From Lineus longissimus (taxonomy: Eukaryota > Nemertea > Pilidiophora > Heteronemertea > Lineidae): a stretch of DNA of 64,000 nt. Of the stretch, positions 10,026 through 21,856 are shown one piece after another. Under the pieces are notes generated by a model. That model searched no databases and was not told where the DNA came from. It saw only the letters and a program-made list of their open reading frames with translations. Each line of letters begins with the position of its first letter. The first letter of the stretch is position 1. Both the position numbers and the translations under genes were made by a program. The stretch spans positions 5,954,001 through 6,018,000 of the forward strand of contig NC_088316.1 in assembly GCF_910592395.1 (NCBI RefSeq), given 5' to 3'.

Positions 10026-10619
10026 ATGAGCGACGCGGTCTTTACGGCAAATGATGTCCTAGGTCCGGTCTTAAGACCAAACTCCAAGGCTTCAGTGCAC
10101 ACGAGAAGTATGGCTCTTTATGTAATCAGCATCTTGTCTGCCATTAAGAAACAATTGGTGTGTTACATTATTGCGTCTTATCTATGTGGCACCTGTGAAT
10201 CTGGAATTATTTCTGAACAATTCCTAAAATTAAGACCGAATTCTGCCTATTCATCTTTCAACAAGTCACGCGCTTGTTCATTGTTACAATGTTCAGTTAG
10301 AGCATCCCTGGAGGAGCGATCACCGAGCTTCAACTTTCAACCACTTGGGGAAACATGTGAGCTGTATTCATTCAGAGCCGGGGAGATTAACGTCCGGATG
10401 TGGATGAAGAAAGTATGTGTTGGTAAATTATTGCTGTTGCACCCAAAGGAAGACTCACAACCAAGCCAGAGTGACTATCCTGAGAATATCCACTGTTGCG
10501 CCAATAACCCGGATCCTTTTTCCGAAGTCATATTTAGGCGACATCAGATTTGCTACCATGAAATGAATTGCAGCAAGCTGCAATTCATCGCAAAAAAATT
10601 TCACCGCACATTCTTTTGA
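10026..10619 (+). CDS. Hypothetical ORF, 197 codons (doubtful)
   Basis: Opens with a true ATG and runs 197 codons without interruption, which is long for chance in this base composition. No domain, signal peptide or repeat is recognised. There are scattered cysteines and one hydrophobic stretch at about residues 29-53 that could be a membrane segment. It sits downstream of the CpG-rich patch on the same strand. I rate it as a possible exon or a chance ORF. Confidence 0.2.
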   Translation: MSDAVFTANDVLGPVLRPNSKASVHTRSMALYVISILSAIKKQLVCYIIASYLCGTCESGIISEQFLKLRPNSAYSSFNKSRACSLLQCSVRASLEERSPSFNFQPLGETCELYSFRAGEINVRMWMKKVCVGKLLLLHPKEDSQPSQSDYPENIHCCANNPDPFSEVIFRRHQICYHEMNCSKLQFIAKKFHRTFF

Positions 10620-11084
10620 TTGGTGATTCAATGTAATTCATTATCAACAACTTGTTGTCGTCAATCAACCGGAGTGCGACCCATTTCAATTCTATGACAA
10701 ACGACAAATAAGCCAATGCACATGGCCGAAATCGTCTCGAAACCGTGGCTATGCCTGTTTACAAAGCTATTAATAGTGCCCTGTCGACTGTTGGCGAATT
10801 TTCGAGTCAAAAAATTCGTAATCTGAAAGTCACCTCGAGTTTCCTCAAAACAGGTTCAAACATTCTAAACCTGTTGAACTCTTAATTAATCACTCACTCG
10901 ACTCCATTTTTAATTGGTCACTGTGCGATTGACAACCGTCCTAAAGTACAGTTTTGTCATTTTTATGAAAAGATAAACACAAGGCACGAAGAATACATAT
11001 ACGAAGCATCGATTAGTTTAACACGTACAAAGGGATATTGTTATATCGAATACTGCTCAAACCATGAAGTGTTTTTGTTTGTCA

Positions 11085-11983
11085 GTTTAGAATTAAGAGG
11101 AAACATGCCAACATTTGTAAAATCCTACTATCCTAGAAGCACCTACAGAAGTTCGCATCAGAAGATATCATTTCGCCTTCACGTGTACGTAGGTCTTATT
11201 CTGTGTTACCAGGATGGACTGATTATAATGTTCAGAAATAGAGGCAGGAGAGCCTTCGAAGTGAAATTTGCACTTTACACTTTAGAAGGAAATAAGGTAT
11301 CAGACATCACAGTTGATTATCAGATTACCAGTCAAGATAATCAGTTAGGTAGACCAGCTATATATCCAGATGAAAAGAAGATTCTTGTCTGGTCGTCTGT
11401 CTCGACACAAAAAAAGGCGCAATGCTGGTATAGAGGAAGAAAGTCATATGCTCAAGAGTTGATATTATTTGACATCGTGAAGCAGACAATGACTCAGAAG
11501 TTGTGGCTCAGAAAAGTCACGCTGGTCGCATCGTACAAAACAGTTTATCGAGCCGTTCATCATTTTGTTTCATGGTACAAGCAAGATATATACGTGTACC
11601 AGTACCAATGTCCACCCAAAATTGAAGTGTTCTGTTATACAGATGAATCCCGAATAGGAATACAATGGTCTATTTGTAATGTTTTTTGGCTTACTCGCCA
11701 TAAGCATTACAGATATGCGATCCGTGCATGTTGGGATCATGCCAACACAGCGCTACTGATTCCAGTGAATGTAAACGACAATTCAAAAATGTTGGTTAGA
11801 ATAACAATTGACAGCAACCGTAGAATGAATAAGTCTGTCGTTAACGGAATCATTTTGCATGGTATGGCAGCAAGAAAATTTTCTCTTGGTACAGATCAGA
11901 ATGGCCATTTACTAATAGTGCCGATAAAATACAATAAGAAAATTATAATCATGAAGTATCGGCAAATTTCTTCAATGCGGTAG
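11085..11983 (+). CDS. Orphan ORF of about 300 codons, probably a terminal exon
   Basis: The open frame has no upstream ATG at its 5' limit (a GTG at 11069). The first in-frame ATG is 11105, giving a 292-residue protein. A pyrimidine-rich tract ending GTCAG at 11085 looks like a splice acceptor, so this may be the last exon of a longer gene. The protein is basic and aromatic-rich. Alternating hydrophobic strands (for example GHLLIVPI and KKIIIMKYR near the end) would suit a beta-rich fold such as a propeller, but no family motif is recognised. Its length without stops argues against chance. I cannot assign function; a decayed mobile-element ORF is also possible. Confidence 0.45.
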
Positions 11984-12109
11984 AGATCATTTACTCTTCA
12001 TATCTATCTGCCACCTGTCTGTGAAAATCCAGGGTGCTCCAGGACCAAAGTTATCTTTGACAACAAAAATGGCCACCAAATGGTATAGTTGTTATACACA
12101 GGCAAAACG

Positions 12110-12480
12110 GTCTATGCACGGATCATTGATGGCCCCATGGATGGATAAATGATGATTATCACAAGCTATGTTAAATACAGATCCCCATGGTAGATTCACC
12201 GACGGCCCATGGACGATCCATTGAATGGTGTTCCATCATAGGCCCAACGACGGTGGGTCCCATAAAAAAGAACGTATGAAGTAGAATACAGACCAATTTG
12301 AGAAACAGTCTTCAGAATTCCGAAAAATAAGAATTGTTCACCAATAATTCTTTGATGGCCTGTCAAAATATTAAAACTGATTCCATCCATGGATCAATGA
12401 TGGGCCCATGGTAGATACAACCTTGGAATCAATTCGTGGATCTATGGCTGGGATTCTACCATCATGGGCCTGTGGATAGA
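12110..12480. repeat. Degenerate palindromic array built on CCATGG
   Basis: CCATGG occurs at least five times here, each inside variants of 'GATCAATGATGGGCCCATGG' or its reverse complement, plus a CTACCATCATGGGCC word at the end. Units lie in both orientations, so the array could fold. An open frame on the minus strand (12196-12390) falls inside and is most likely incidental. Confidence 0.5.
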
Positions 12481-13461
12481 ACATTGATAATTAATCTTGT
12501 AGGCACTAGTTTTGCAATGCACAGGCTTGTAGTACTGTATACAATGATGTAATTTTATTCTTTGTCTACATGAATAGTCATTTATTTTTGCCTACAAATT
12601 TTTTTTCTTCGTCGATTTCCTCCTTGAAATCTAGCTAAATTTGTGTGCAGTTTTGTCTCCCGTCAGATGTATATGGTCTAAATCGCTAGTTTGTTGAGAA
12701 AAAGAGTTTTTGTGGTGATTTGTCATTTCTTATTTTTGAGGATAATTTCGTCGTGTTCTTACTGGTGTTCTTATAGAATATTGCGTCATTGACTTTCATA
12801 AGTGCGGACCGCCTCCTAAGTTTTCAAGGCGGTAACATTTGAATCGAAGGGCTAAAGACTGAATATTGAAACGACTACGGTAGCGTTTTGGTCCGTAAGA
12901 TTGCTTTTATTTTTAATGACAACTTTACCTTCGTCATCCCCATGTTTTAAATTATGTATCCAATCTTTTTCAAGAGAAGATCAAGTCCGTATAAAAAGTG
13001 TTTTTTTTAACAATTTTCATGTTGAAATCTCGCTGTTTACATTTTCTGGTTCTTCCACCATTTTGTATGTCATGTGACCTCGAGCTTTTTCATTGGTTAG
13101 TTCAATATCTGGCAAATGGCAATTGGCAATGGCAATGTGCCAAAAGTATATCAAGCTATAAAACAGCAAATAACTGTCAGTGGCATGTGGTCTAACCAAT
13201 CCAATTGTGAACCTGAGGCCGATAGGCTTGTTATTTAATTATAAATAAAACCCCATGAGGACTTTCAGAAATTTACAATATACAAAATACAATTATCACA
13301 GAGACACTAATACAGAGTTAAAGCTGAACAGTCTTTGTGACCATGCGATGGGAGCTGGAACCACGGATGCCATACGGATGCCATTGTGATACTTTAGCCA
13401 AGTCTTTTTTCTAATAACTTGCTTTAGTCCGGCCACCCTACCCCCGGTGAATAAACGGGCA

Positions 13462-13515
13462 CCAGTGTAACATCATTGAATGTTTCCACTGTATTTGGGA
13501 ACGCTGAAAAAAACT
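13462..13515 (+). repeat. MITE E fragment
   Basis: The words CCAGTGTAACAT, TGTTTCC and TTTGGGAACGCTGAAAAA in this order match the left half of the element at 42018-42205. Only this fragment remains, and it abuts the gypsy pol fragment. Confidence 0.35.
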
Positions 13516-13520
13516 ATGTC

Positions 13521-15110
13521 CTGATCAGAGAGGTCAGATTGAACAGAATCCTACTCCTTACCCTGTCACATTACGGAGAGGAGCGGACGTGGCCGGCGCA
13601 TCCTCCATAGACTTGAATCAATCAGCATACGAGTGTAACTTCATCTCTATGAGTAGGGAAGGGATTTCTGTGGGAGATACAGGCACTTCTCCTGCAGAAC
13701 AAAAATGCCAGATCGAGGAGGGTTCCTTGTATTAAACGGAGCGGAAGGAATGGGATCAATTATTGGAGGAATATAATGATGCCTTCGCCGAAGACCTTGC
13801 CGAGTAAGGAGAAGCCAAGAACTTTGAATGTGAGATTGAAACAGAAGCGGGAAAGGTAGTTCGTCAACGGCCTTATAGAGTTCCCATGGCATTACGATAT
13901 GTAATGGATCAGCAAATTCAAAAGCTGCACCAAGCTGGGATTATTGAGAAATCAAACTCAAATTGGTCTTCCCCGCTCTTTTGATACCAAAACCAAAGGG
14001 GCATCGGCTAGTAATCGATTATCAAAATGTCAACAAATCAGAGCGATGTGATTCCCATCTTCTCCCCGTAACAAATGAACAGTTGTTTAGTTGTGGTCCC
14101 GCCAGCCTCTTCTCATCCATGGATTTACAGCAGGGATATTTTCATTTTTGGTTATCTCCATCATCAGGTCGAAAACTTGCATTGTGTGGTCCCAAATGGT
14201 TTGTGGGAGTTTACTAGGCTTCCAATATGTTAAGTATCAACACCCTCTATCTTCCAGCGCTTCATGAATCAAAGTCTCATGGATTAACCAAACGTTTTAG
14301 TGTACTTGGATGACATTATTGAATTTTCCAGAAACTGGACGGATTGCATATAAAGTTATTGCAAAGTTACCTAATTCTCACAAAAATGGGAAGTCAAATG
14401 GCGATGCGGATGCGTTGTATTGGCAGGCGCACCTATGATGTACACACAATACAGTGGGAGACTGTAAACATTAAAAGATTGTAAAGCGAAGAGCCGGATA
14501 TCAATGCCTTCAAGGAGTATTGCCAAACTAGAACATTTCCGAAAAATTACAGACTTGCACGACAAATCCTCTTATCAGCTGATTGATTCGCCATTAACAA
14601 GAATGGAGTACTCTGTACTTACAAACCATCAAATAAGAGGACATCATAAAACCCCACATGAAGCTATCGTGCACTCAGGGGAAGTCCTACATGAATTCCA
14701 TGAGGCACCCTTTGCCGGACATGTCAGTGCCGATATGACTTACCTCAAACTGAAGGAGCGGTTTTATTGGCCGCAAATGTATACGGATACCAAGGAGTAT
14801 GTGAAGACTTGAGTGGATTATCAAATTCGGGCAGTTTCCAAGAAAGTCGTAAAAGCTCTTCTTTACAACCATTACCCTTGGTTCCCATCTTCTCCAGATG
14901 GTCGGTAGGTGCTGTAGGCCCACTGCCTAAGACACCCCGCAACAACTGATACTTGATAACTTTCATCGACCATTTCAGTGGCTGGCCGGAGGCCTTCCCT
15001 GCTGCTGATATGAAGGCCACTACTATTGCTACATTTCTAGTGGACGAAATATTTGCACGGTTTGGAAAATGGCCGTCATCGCGAGTACTTGAGCAACACA
15101 GGAAAAGATA
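13521..15110 (+). pseudogene. Ty3/gypsy-like pol fragment, decayed
   Basis: Remnant of an LTR retrotransposon polyprotein. From 13521 a single frame runs through an unassigned linker into the start of reverse transcriptase (RQRPYRVP near 13862, IQKLHQAGIIEKS near 13917), with in-frame stops near 13730 and 13807. A frameshift near 13975 moves the reading to the next block (LVIDYQNVNK, SSMDLQQGYF). The YLDD catalytic box is at about 14300. About 70 bases later comes the NGDADAL box that normally ends the RNase H region, so most of the thumb and RNase H have been deleted. An integrase zinc-binding-like segment (HEFHEAPFAGH, then FYWPQM) spans 14690-14812 and ends in a stop where its cysteines should be. 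A catalytic-core remnant (GPLPKTPRNN, stop, FIDHFSGWPEAFP) follows; its first catalytic Asp is replaced. No LTRs or primer-binding site were seen. It is clearly non-functional. Confidence 0.85.
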
Positions 15111-15144
15111 GAGGCATATATAAGACTTAATACACAAGTACCCT

Positions 15145-16180
15145 CCCCCCCCCCCCCCCCAACCCCACCCATAAAAAAACTAAAACTATTTACGTAGTTC
15201 CACAAAACTCACCCTGCACCAACACGCTGGCACAGCGTCTTTTAAGTTGATTTGTCAATGATTTGTCAATCTCAATAACCCGCCCCCCTTTATCTACAAC
15301 TCGTCTATGGAGGAATATCAATGCTAACGTGATCCAATCTGTCATTTTGTAATCTGGTTCCGAGTTCGCTGGAAAGGATTTAGTCATCATGTTATTTGAT
15401 TGCTGATTATTCTGCTGTTCACATAAGTGAATTTGTGTTTTAAGGAAAAAAATATCGATTTCTAGCTGAATGCATGGTAAAGGCCACTCTTTTTTTAGTA
15501 AGTGGATCAAACTACTGTCTCAAAAACAAGCAGCACCGCTATTCACAAAAGGATATTTTTGAGTATGGTGATAATGTTGAGTATGATTGCGACACAAAAC
15601 CGCCGCGGCCAAAATGAGGAGCAATTTAGTTTTCATTAGAAAAATAACACGAGAGTAAAACAAGATATTTTCGAAAAATATGTCCAACTGGGCTGTTCTA
15701 GACTTACATTGTATACTAGCAGTAATGTTATTTAGGCAGAACAGTACAGTGACCTTTATGTGCACTTATGGAATCGCTGCTATAAATAATTAATTATTGT
15801 AATCAACTGCCAGCTAGATTATCAATCTGCACAAATCAATAATGAAGTAGTTCTTCCTTTGCATGGTATGCTTCATTAAGATGCCATTATTTCTCATGCT
15901 CAGTGGATTAAACGAGACCTCATATATACTTTGCAGGGATGTGCAGTATTCTCATGAACTTACGTGTGCACTTGATACGAATGTCATACGGGCTAATCCA
16001 CTGAGGACATGAGCTGCAACAGTTACCCTTGTGTGCCAAGATGCACTATCAAGCTCGGAAAAAAATGATTCATTTTGTGCTAAAGACATAACCATCTTTT
16101 TGCCGTGTGATGAGGATGTTACCCAATGACAGATTGAAAAATTCTATAACGCTTTCCGGAATCCAATAGTTTCATCACTT
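15145..16180. other. Non-coding stretch with C run
   Basis: Contains a 16-base C run at 15145-15160. The open frames at 15190-15510 and 15520-15765 (minus) have no recognisable domain and AT-driven composition, so I do not call them genes. Confidence 0.4.
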
Positions 16181-16189
16181 AAAGCGCTT

Positions 16190-16410
16190 CACATTAATGA
16201 CCCAGCCACTAGTCTGTACATTTCAGATTCAAGCCAACTCCCTGTTGAGTGTCATTATGTCCGAGCTTCACGTATCATCAGCGCTCAGGAAAGTCGGGAC
16301 TGACATTCACATACAACATTCTCTGTCAGCTAGGTACCGACTTACCCTACACAGGGTTGCGAAAAGCAAGTGGGGTATTTGTGCCTCGCTAATCAGTCTA
16401 GCTTTTGGTT
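16190..16410 (-). repeat. SINE body, copy 1 (head missing)
   Basis: On the minus strand, words such as ACCCCACTTGCTT, GGTACC and an AATGTCAGTCC block run in the same order as in the better preserved SINE at 25225-25497. The tRNA-like head is not evident, so this copy is truncated or diverged. Confidence 0.5.
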
Positions 16411-16608
16411 ATCATCAAAATAATATTGATCAAAATATTCATTTATATCATGATAATCATTTTTAATCCAGAGAAAGAAAAATATAAATTGGTACTGAAA
16501 TATCATCTCATAACACCCTCCAGCAGCCTATAGTACATGTTTGTAAGATGGAGGAAACTGCATCCGAAGATAATGTCATCCTCACTATTAATTACATTAC
16601 CTACTAAT

Positions 16609-16672
16609 TGTCACTTCATCTCTATGAGTAGGGAAGGGATTTCTGTGGAAGATACAGGCACTTCTCGCTGAT
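16609..16672 (+). repeat. Short second gypsy fragment
   Basis: About 60 bp is nearly identical to 13636-13696 in the pol pseudogene (CTTCATCTCTATGAGTAGGG, then ATACAGGCACTTCTC). It is too short to code and is a separate fragment or a locally copied piece of the same element. Confidence 0.75.
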
Positions 16673-17060
16673 GGTTGTTATTAATCGCAAGAGGTAACAA
16701 TATTAATCCATTAATTTAAATGGAAAACCTAAATATAATATGTTAAATTTATTTGATGATAAATCTGTATCCGCAGCGGGGATGAAAAGGACACCGGCAG
16801 TCTACAGAGCTGGTAAAGTCATGGATCCGAAACGGCACTGAAATTGCCAATGAGGTTGTGACGATATTCGAATCGAGCAAAATGTTTTGGTGTTTTTTTG
16901 TTTATGGCCAACACAAATGCTCTATAATTGTAAATGGCCTACCGATTGATTTGTGTATCGGCAAAAATATAACTCTGTATATATTTCTCTCAAAGATTCT
17001 GTTACGTGTACAAGTAACTAACTGCAGCGGATAGATGCATTGTATATAGCTGATGATGCC

Positions 17061-17878
17061 ACGCGTTATTCGTTATTTTTAGTACGCACAAGTACGGTGG
17101 CCCATAGAGGACATGCGTTTATTTTCAATATATTAGAATTTTTTTTTTTACAATGCAATTTTTTTCTCTCGAATTACAACCGCCGTCGGATTCTCACCGC
17201 CGAAAAAATAATTCCCACCGCCGGGTTAAAAATAATAATTCCCACCACCGCCAAAGAAAATAATTTCCACCGCGGTGGATATTATTTTCCACCGCGGTGG
17301 TGGGAATTATTATTTTTAACCCGGCGGTGGGAATTATTTTTTCGGCGGTGAGAATCCGACGGCGGTTGTAATTCGAGAGAAGAAAATCGCATTGTAAAAA
17401 GAAAAATATTCTAATATATTGAAAATAAACGCATGTCCTCTATGGGCCACCGTACACAAGGCCCTTGCGCGAAATACCTTTCCCGCCACGTGAGCGCACA
17501 CCGAAATCCATGTTCACGTCACCCCGCTATTACGACGCAACGTAATTTCCTTTATCACTGCAGTAGCGAGGTAATCAAGCGCCATGAGTGTGACGTCGGA
17601 AAAATCTATATATCTACACCAAGACATCACAAGGTATATCCATGGCTCCTGGAAGCGCTTTAATAGTGCATTGTTACACATGAAAAGGATTAACGCATGG
17701 AGAGCTACTCCGGTGAAATCGGAGTCAACATCGGGAAAGCGTGATAATTCAGTCAGATTTTGAATTTTTCCTTTTTTTGTGCAATCTGTTGATGGAAACT
17801 ACATGCACTTATGATAGAAGGTGACTGGGCAGCCGACAGCTGGGTGATATTGCCCTTAATAATTATACCGACGGTCCT
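17061..17878 (+). mobile_element. MITE family A, copy 1, split by a fold-back insertion
   Basis: Homologous to 21857-22307 and 29397-29735: the blocks ACGCGTTATTCG, AAATACCTTTCCC, GCCACGTGAG, GTGACGTCGGAAAAATC and GCGTGATAATTCAGTC recur in order. The right end is CCT followed by TTAA (17879-17882), as in copy 2. The left third, including the expected AGGAATGGGC end, is missing. A 362-bp palindrome (17093-17454) interrupts it between ACAAG and GGCCC. Confidence 0.75.
17093..17454. mobile_element. 362-bp near-perfect fold-back element
   Basis: The whole insert is one palindrome with almost no loop. The left arm is 17093-17272 and the right arm 17273-17454, with a 2-base length difference and few mismatches. 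Ends are TACGGTGGCCCATAG and its complement. It is flanked by a direct 6-bp repeat CACAAG (17087-17092 and 17455-17460), consistent with a target-site duplication inside MITE A. Internal CCACCGCGGTGG palindromes mark the centre (17267-17278) and one flanking site (17289-17300). No coding potential. The superfamily is unknown. Confidence 0.85.
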
Positions 17879-17919
17879 TTAATTAGGAATCTTACAATGG
17901 TCTCATTTGGATTTTCAAC

Positions 17920-18013
17920 CTGGGAGGTGGCTGGCCAAGCACGAAAGTGAAAGACTGCAAGTGGCGCTGTAGGTTTTGTCTACTACTACCGCAGCTCCAG
18001 GACAAATTTACCA
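17920..18013 (+). repeat. Dispersed repeat pair member (with 43195-43292)
   Basis: GTCTACTACTACCGCAGCTC followed by CAGGACAAATTTACCATAT closely matches CTCCTACTACCGCATCAGCTG followed by CAGGACACATTTACCATAT at 43250-43292. The upstream GGCCA-rich parts also resemble each other. Class unknown. Confidence 0.5.
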
Positions 18014-18019
18014 TATACA

Positions 18020-19080
18020 GACAAGTACATTGTCACATGAAAATAATGCTTTCCAATTTACGAACGACGCGTGAATGAATTCGCGCAGGACGGTGGACAC
18101 CACAATCGGCAAATCGTTGTAATGGATAAAAATTGAATTACATGTGCATGAATACAAATAATTCTTTTTCGTCAGATGATCATCGTGTTTCGTGATAGTG
18201 ATGCTGCAAGTCACTATTTTTTCTTAAAATTTCGTCACAAAACAATCCAAGAACAATTCTTATCGTCTTCCTTGAGATGAAAATCTACTGTACCACACCA
18301 ACAAACACGAAGAACGCCTTTCTGATTATCGTCAACATATCATCCGTTCCTGAATTCAGGTATTGGGCATTGACTCGAACTAGAATAAGCTGTCAACCGG
18401 AATTAAATTTCTTATTAACAAGCCCCGAGCAGTAAAGTGATACAGTAATATCTTCTCCAGAAATATGTATCACAAGTTAAGGAAGGTGAAAAACACCCTA
18501 GGTTTATTAACTCAGATTTTCATTTGATTACCGTATTGTGAGTCTCAAGCAATATTAGATTCCAATAAACTGAACTGCCTGAGGATATGTCCTTTAAATG
18601 TAATGTATAGTTATATGAATAAGAAGAGTACATGTATAGAAATTGGTAAGATTTTTTTGAACGAGTCAGAAAAAGTTGGGTTTTGAAAGGTTAAAAGCGT
18701 ATTTGGTAAAAACTATGAATATGTTAATAGAAGAGGTTTGCGTTATTGTTTTGTGGACATGTACATTGTATATGTGATAAAGCATATTCGCAGTATACTT
18801 GTATTGTGGAGACAAAACCAAGCGCTGCAGGCGATCACTTGTACTGAAACTAAGTCATTAAACTGAACAAATAACACTTGCCGTATATCTTATGCCAGAA
18901 CTCGTTGTGTTTATGTTCATGAAGATTATTTTCCTCGAAAACCACTCTTTTTGTCCACTTTAGCAGCATCTGTGTTGCCAGTGCAAGAGATATCCTCTCT
19001 CTGCTACAGCGTCATTGTCACATGCCCATCACTTAATTTTACGTTTGTTTTTTAACATGCCCTAAGAATAAGTTATTTGA
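18020..19080. other. No recognisable feature
   Basis: AT-rich, no terminal repeats, SINE boxes or plausible exon recognised. Open frames are short and overlap on both strands. Confidence 0.4.
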
Positions 19081-19089
19081 TCTCAAACC

Positions 19090-19335
19090 CATCCCATAAG
19101 TAGGCTAAATGGCCAGAACTCCGCTCATTCTATACGTTTTGCAAGACAAATTGATGAGAAAGTGAGCACTTTGGCGATATCAATTTAATGTACATTCATA
19201 GAATGTCAAGGAATTCTCGCGATTTATGCGTCTTGGATCAGCAGTGTACAAGATGGCAGCATCCGGGCTGCGAACCGCGAGCCATTAGTGGCAGAGAGCA
19301 AGTTAAATCGATCCATCTTGGCAAATTGGAAGATA
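19090..19335 (+). repeat. Dispersed repeat P, copy 1
   Basis: Shares TTTTGCAAGACAAATTGATG and GAGAGCAAGTTAAATCGATC-type blocks in the same order and orientation with 24890-25110. Divergence is substantial. No coding signal. Confidence 0.5.
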
Positions 19336-20574
19336 TTTTTCACCCGGGTCGAGCGCAGGCTGATATTAGCATAGTGTAATTGGGGCTATTAGATAGAGAA
19401 TCACAAAACCTGTCTGGTGTCTTTTCCTTGCCAGAGAATAATGTGAACGATTCGAAGCTACGAAATGCATGTGAGCTTATATTATCTAGATACATATCGC
19501 AGATCTCGCAACAATCTCAGAAACCGCCACAACCCGCCACAACCCGAGAAAGCTCTGTCCCAATTCGGATCAGGCGTGAATTGATTACATTTGCTATGAT
19601 GTGATGTGATGCGATGTGAAGTGATAAATTCCACAGGCTAATTCGGGAGTGAAAGCATAATTAGGAAGATCAAACAACACCTATTAAATTGTTAGTTATA
19701 GTATTTTCTTCTAGTCACCATAGTAGGTATTCTCTTCCTAAAATTCTATTGGCATTTCTACCACTAATTGGTAAGTTTCTTCCAATTAGCAGCAGAGGTT
19801 AACACTTTACTATTAATGAGAGATGTTTAACACAAGTGCCCCACTGTCACGGGCTTATTAGTAGCTACAAAATCAGTTTTGTTAAAATAATCAATTATGC
19901 CGTTTTGAAGTCTTTTGCGAAGAAAACGACAATATTCTTTAACAGCGAGAGGTTGTCCTGGCACCCTAAGTATCTCATTAGGTGGCCTATTCGTGAGCTG
20001 GTAATTAGCGCATCTGGGGTTAATTTATCTGGAGGATGATGATAGTTATGCGGGAACTGCTGACGCTGTCGATTATGTATTCAGTTATAGCCTTCGTAAT
20101 AAAAGACGTAGTATCATTTGATACTTTTTTTCATAACGATCAAGTGAGCTTGAAAATTGTTTTAGTTGGTTGACTGCGATAACTTAGAGTGCTTCCTACA
20201 ATCACTGGGTACTACTTTTACAACTTGACCCTACATGTAGATAGAAACCATTTTGTTTGAGATTGCTAGCTGTGATTAAGAGTAGTTACCAGATCTGAAG
20301 TAAAGAAATGTTACTATTCAAAAAATATGAATTTGTCTATCCGGGTGAATGATAGAAAAAAAGGGAAAGAATCTAGTTATCATAAAGGATTGCATTTTAA
20401 GCTTTGAAAAAATTATATAGGACAGGTAACTTGAGACACCAGTAACCATAGATTTGCATAATTTTTCCTGTCCCGTAGAAAAAGTAAGAATAAACCAACA
20501 CATTAAAAATAAAATACCTATTCAACTATGTCTAGAAATCCTTGGAGAGGTCTATATATATAAGACACATTATA

Positions 20575-20870
20575 CCTCATCCAAGAAATTTCTCCTTACG
20601 TCAAATGTCATAAATGCTAAAACATTACGATCAGTCTGATAAGAAATCGACACGGTACAATGGTCTTGAATCGAGATGACAAAGACGCGACATTAGAGTA
20701 TTTAAGTGCCACTCCCTAACAATTTGTTGACAGACCGCCGGGGATAATTTTCTCCACCTGACAGCAAGTATCATAACTGTCACCTGCACGGCTTCATCTT
20801 TTATAGCAGGGATAACTTGATAAACTATTACAAGTCGCTTGGCGATATTTCAAAATGTACAAGAAAAAAC
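20575..20870 (+). repeat. Duplicated block Q, copy 1
   Basis: Matches 23575-23945 in direct orientation. The best conserved core is 20709-20785 (CACTCCCTAACAAT, GACAGACCGCCGGGGATA, TCTCCACCTGACAGC). The flanks are more diverged, so the core either is younger or has been constrained. No open frame spans the core in both copies. Confidence 0.65.
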
Positions 20871-21589
20871 AGTAAGTATCTAATCATCGTTAAGAGTGGC
20901 AGAGAACGAAACTACTTGGTATAAAGACACAAGCAAGTGGAGATTTGCCCTTTTTTCCCACCCCGTAAAAAAAAGAACGACAGATCCACACATTAAAGCT
21001 ACCCATTTAACTAACTGAAAAACTAGAAAACCTTATCACTGCATCATTGTTCATAGTTTCATGGTACAGTCAAAGTTAATTATTTCTGAGCATATCAAAA
21101 TTTCACCTCATGGTCATGCTCAATAGATTTCCCGAACGTGCGCGATATCAGGATGTCAGGATGTTCTCTCAATTGCAAATGACACCCATTACAAAATGCG
21201 TTTTGAAGGCGCTTTTAAAAGATGGACGAATTGGTGCTCTACGCCACTGGAAAGGCTGTGATCTCCTCTTGCTATACGAACTCATCTCATTTATTTAATG
21301 AATACAAGTCAATAATTAGCGCAGGATTACCAATATAAGTGTTTTTTTCTCTCCGTATACTTATAACGATCAGTGATAAAGCACCTGATCTCACTACAGC
21401 CTGCAAGAAATGTTGTTTTCTTCGTGTTTTTCATTTCTTTATTTTCATCTCGACGAGTTGCAATGCCTAACTGCTTAACAGCGGTAGGCATATGTTGGAA
21501 TGAATTGTCCCCCGAAGCTTCGGAGGGGAACTTGTAATCACCGGGCGTCCGTTCAACGCTCACCGTCTCCGTCCATTTGACCTTGCGGA

Positions 21590-21768
21590 TTCACTTGACT
21601 CTTAATCGGTGAAAATGTTTCGATGAAACTTCAAAGGTGTGTTGAGTAGATCAATATCTCAAAAATTATTTATGATGGGCACCATGAGATTCTAATTTTG
21701 GCCACTAGGGGGCCGAATGTGAAAATCTAAAAAATAAGAATACATGTACAATTACGCTTTAACTATTG
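21590..21768 (+). repeat. Dispersed repeat R1, copy 4
   Basis: Contains the GTGAAAATGTTTCGATGAAA block, a CCACTAGGGGGC word at 21702-21713 and the following GAATGTGAAAATCTAAAAAA, matching 22490-22630 and more distantly 1978-2150. Followed by an 80-base segment (21757-21837) that recurs at 22306-22382 on the far side of MITE A copy 2. Confidence 0.65.
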
Positions 21769-21856
21769 CTTCAATATCTACCTTTTTTTATCACAGGTAG
21801 ATCGAACAAAGATACAGCATAATTATAACACCCGAGTTTTTTTTTAAATGTCTTAA

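Noticed and set aside
13521-16700. LTRs flanking the gypsy fragment
   Set aside because: The 60-bp direct repeat (13636-13696 and 16612-16672) is internal pol sequence, not an LTR, and no TG..CA repeat ends were found.
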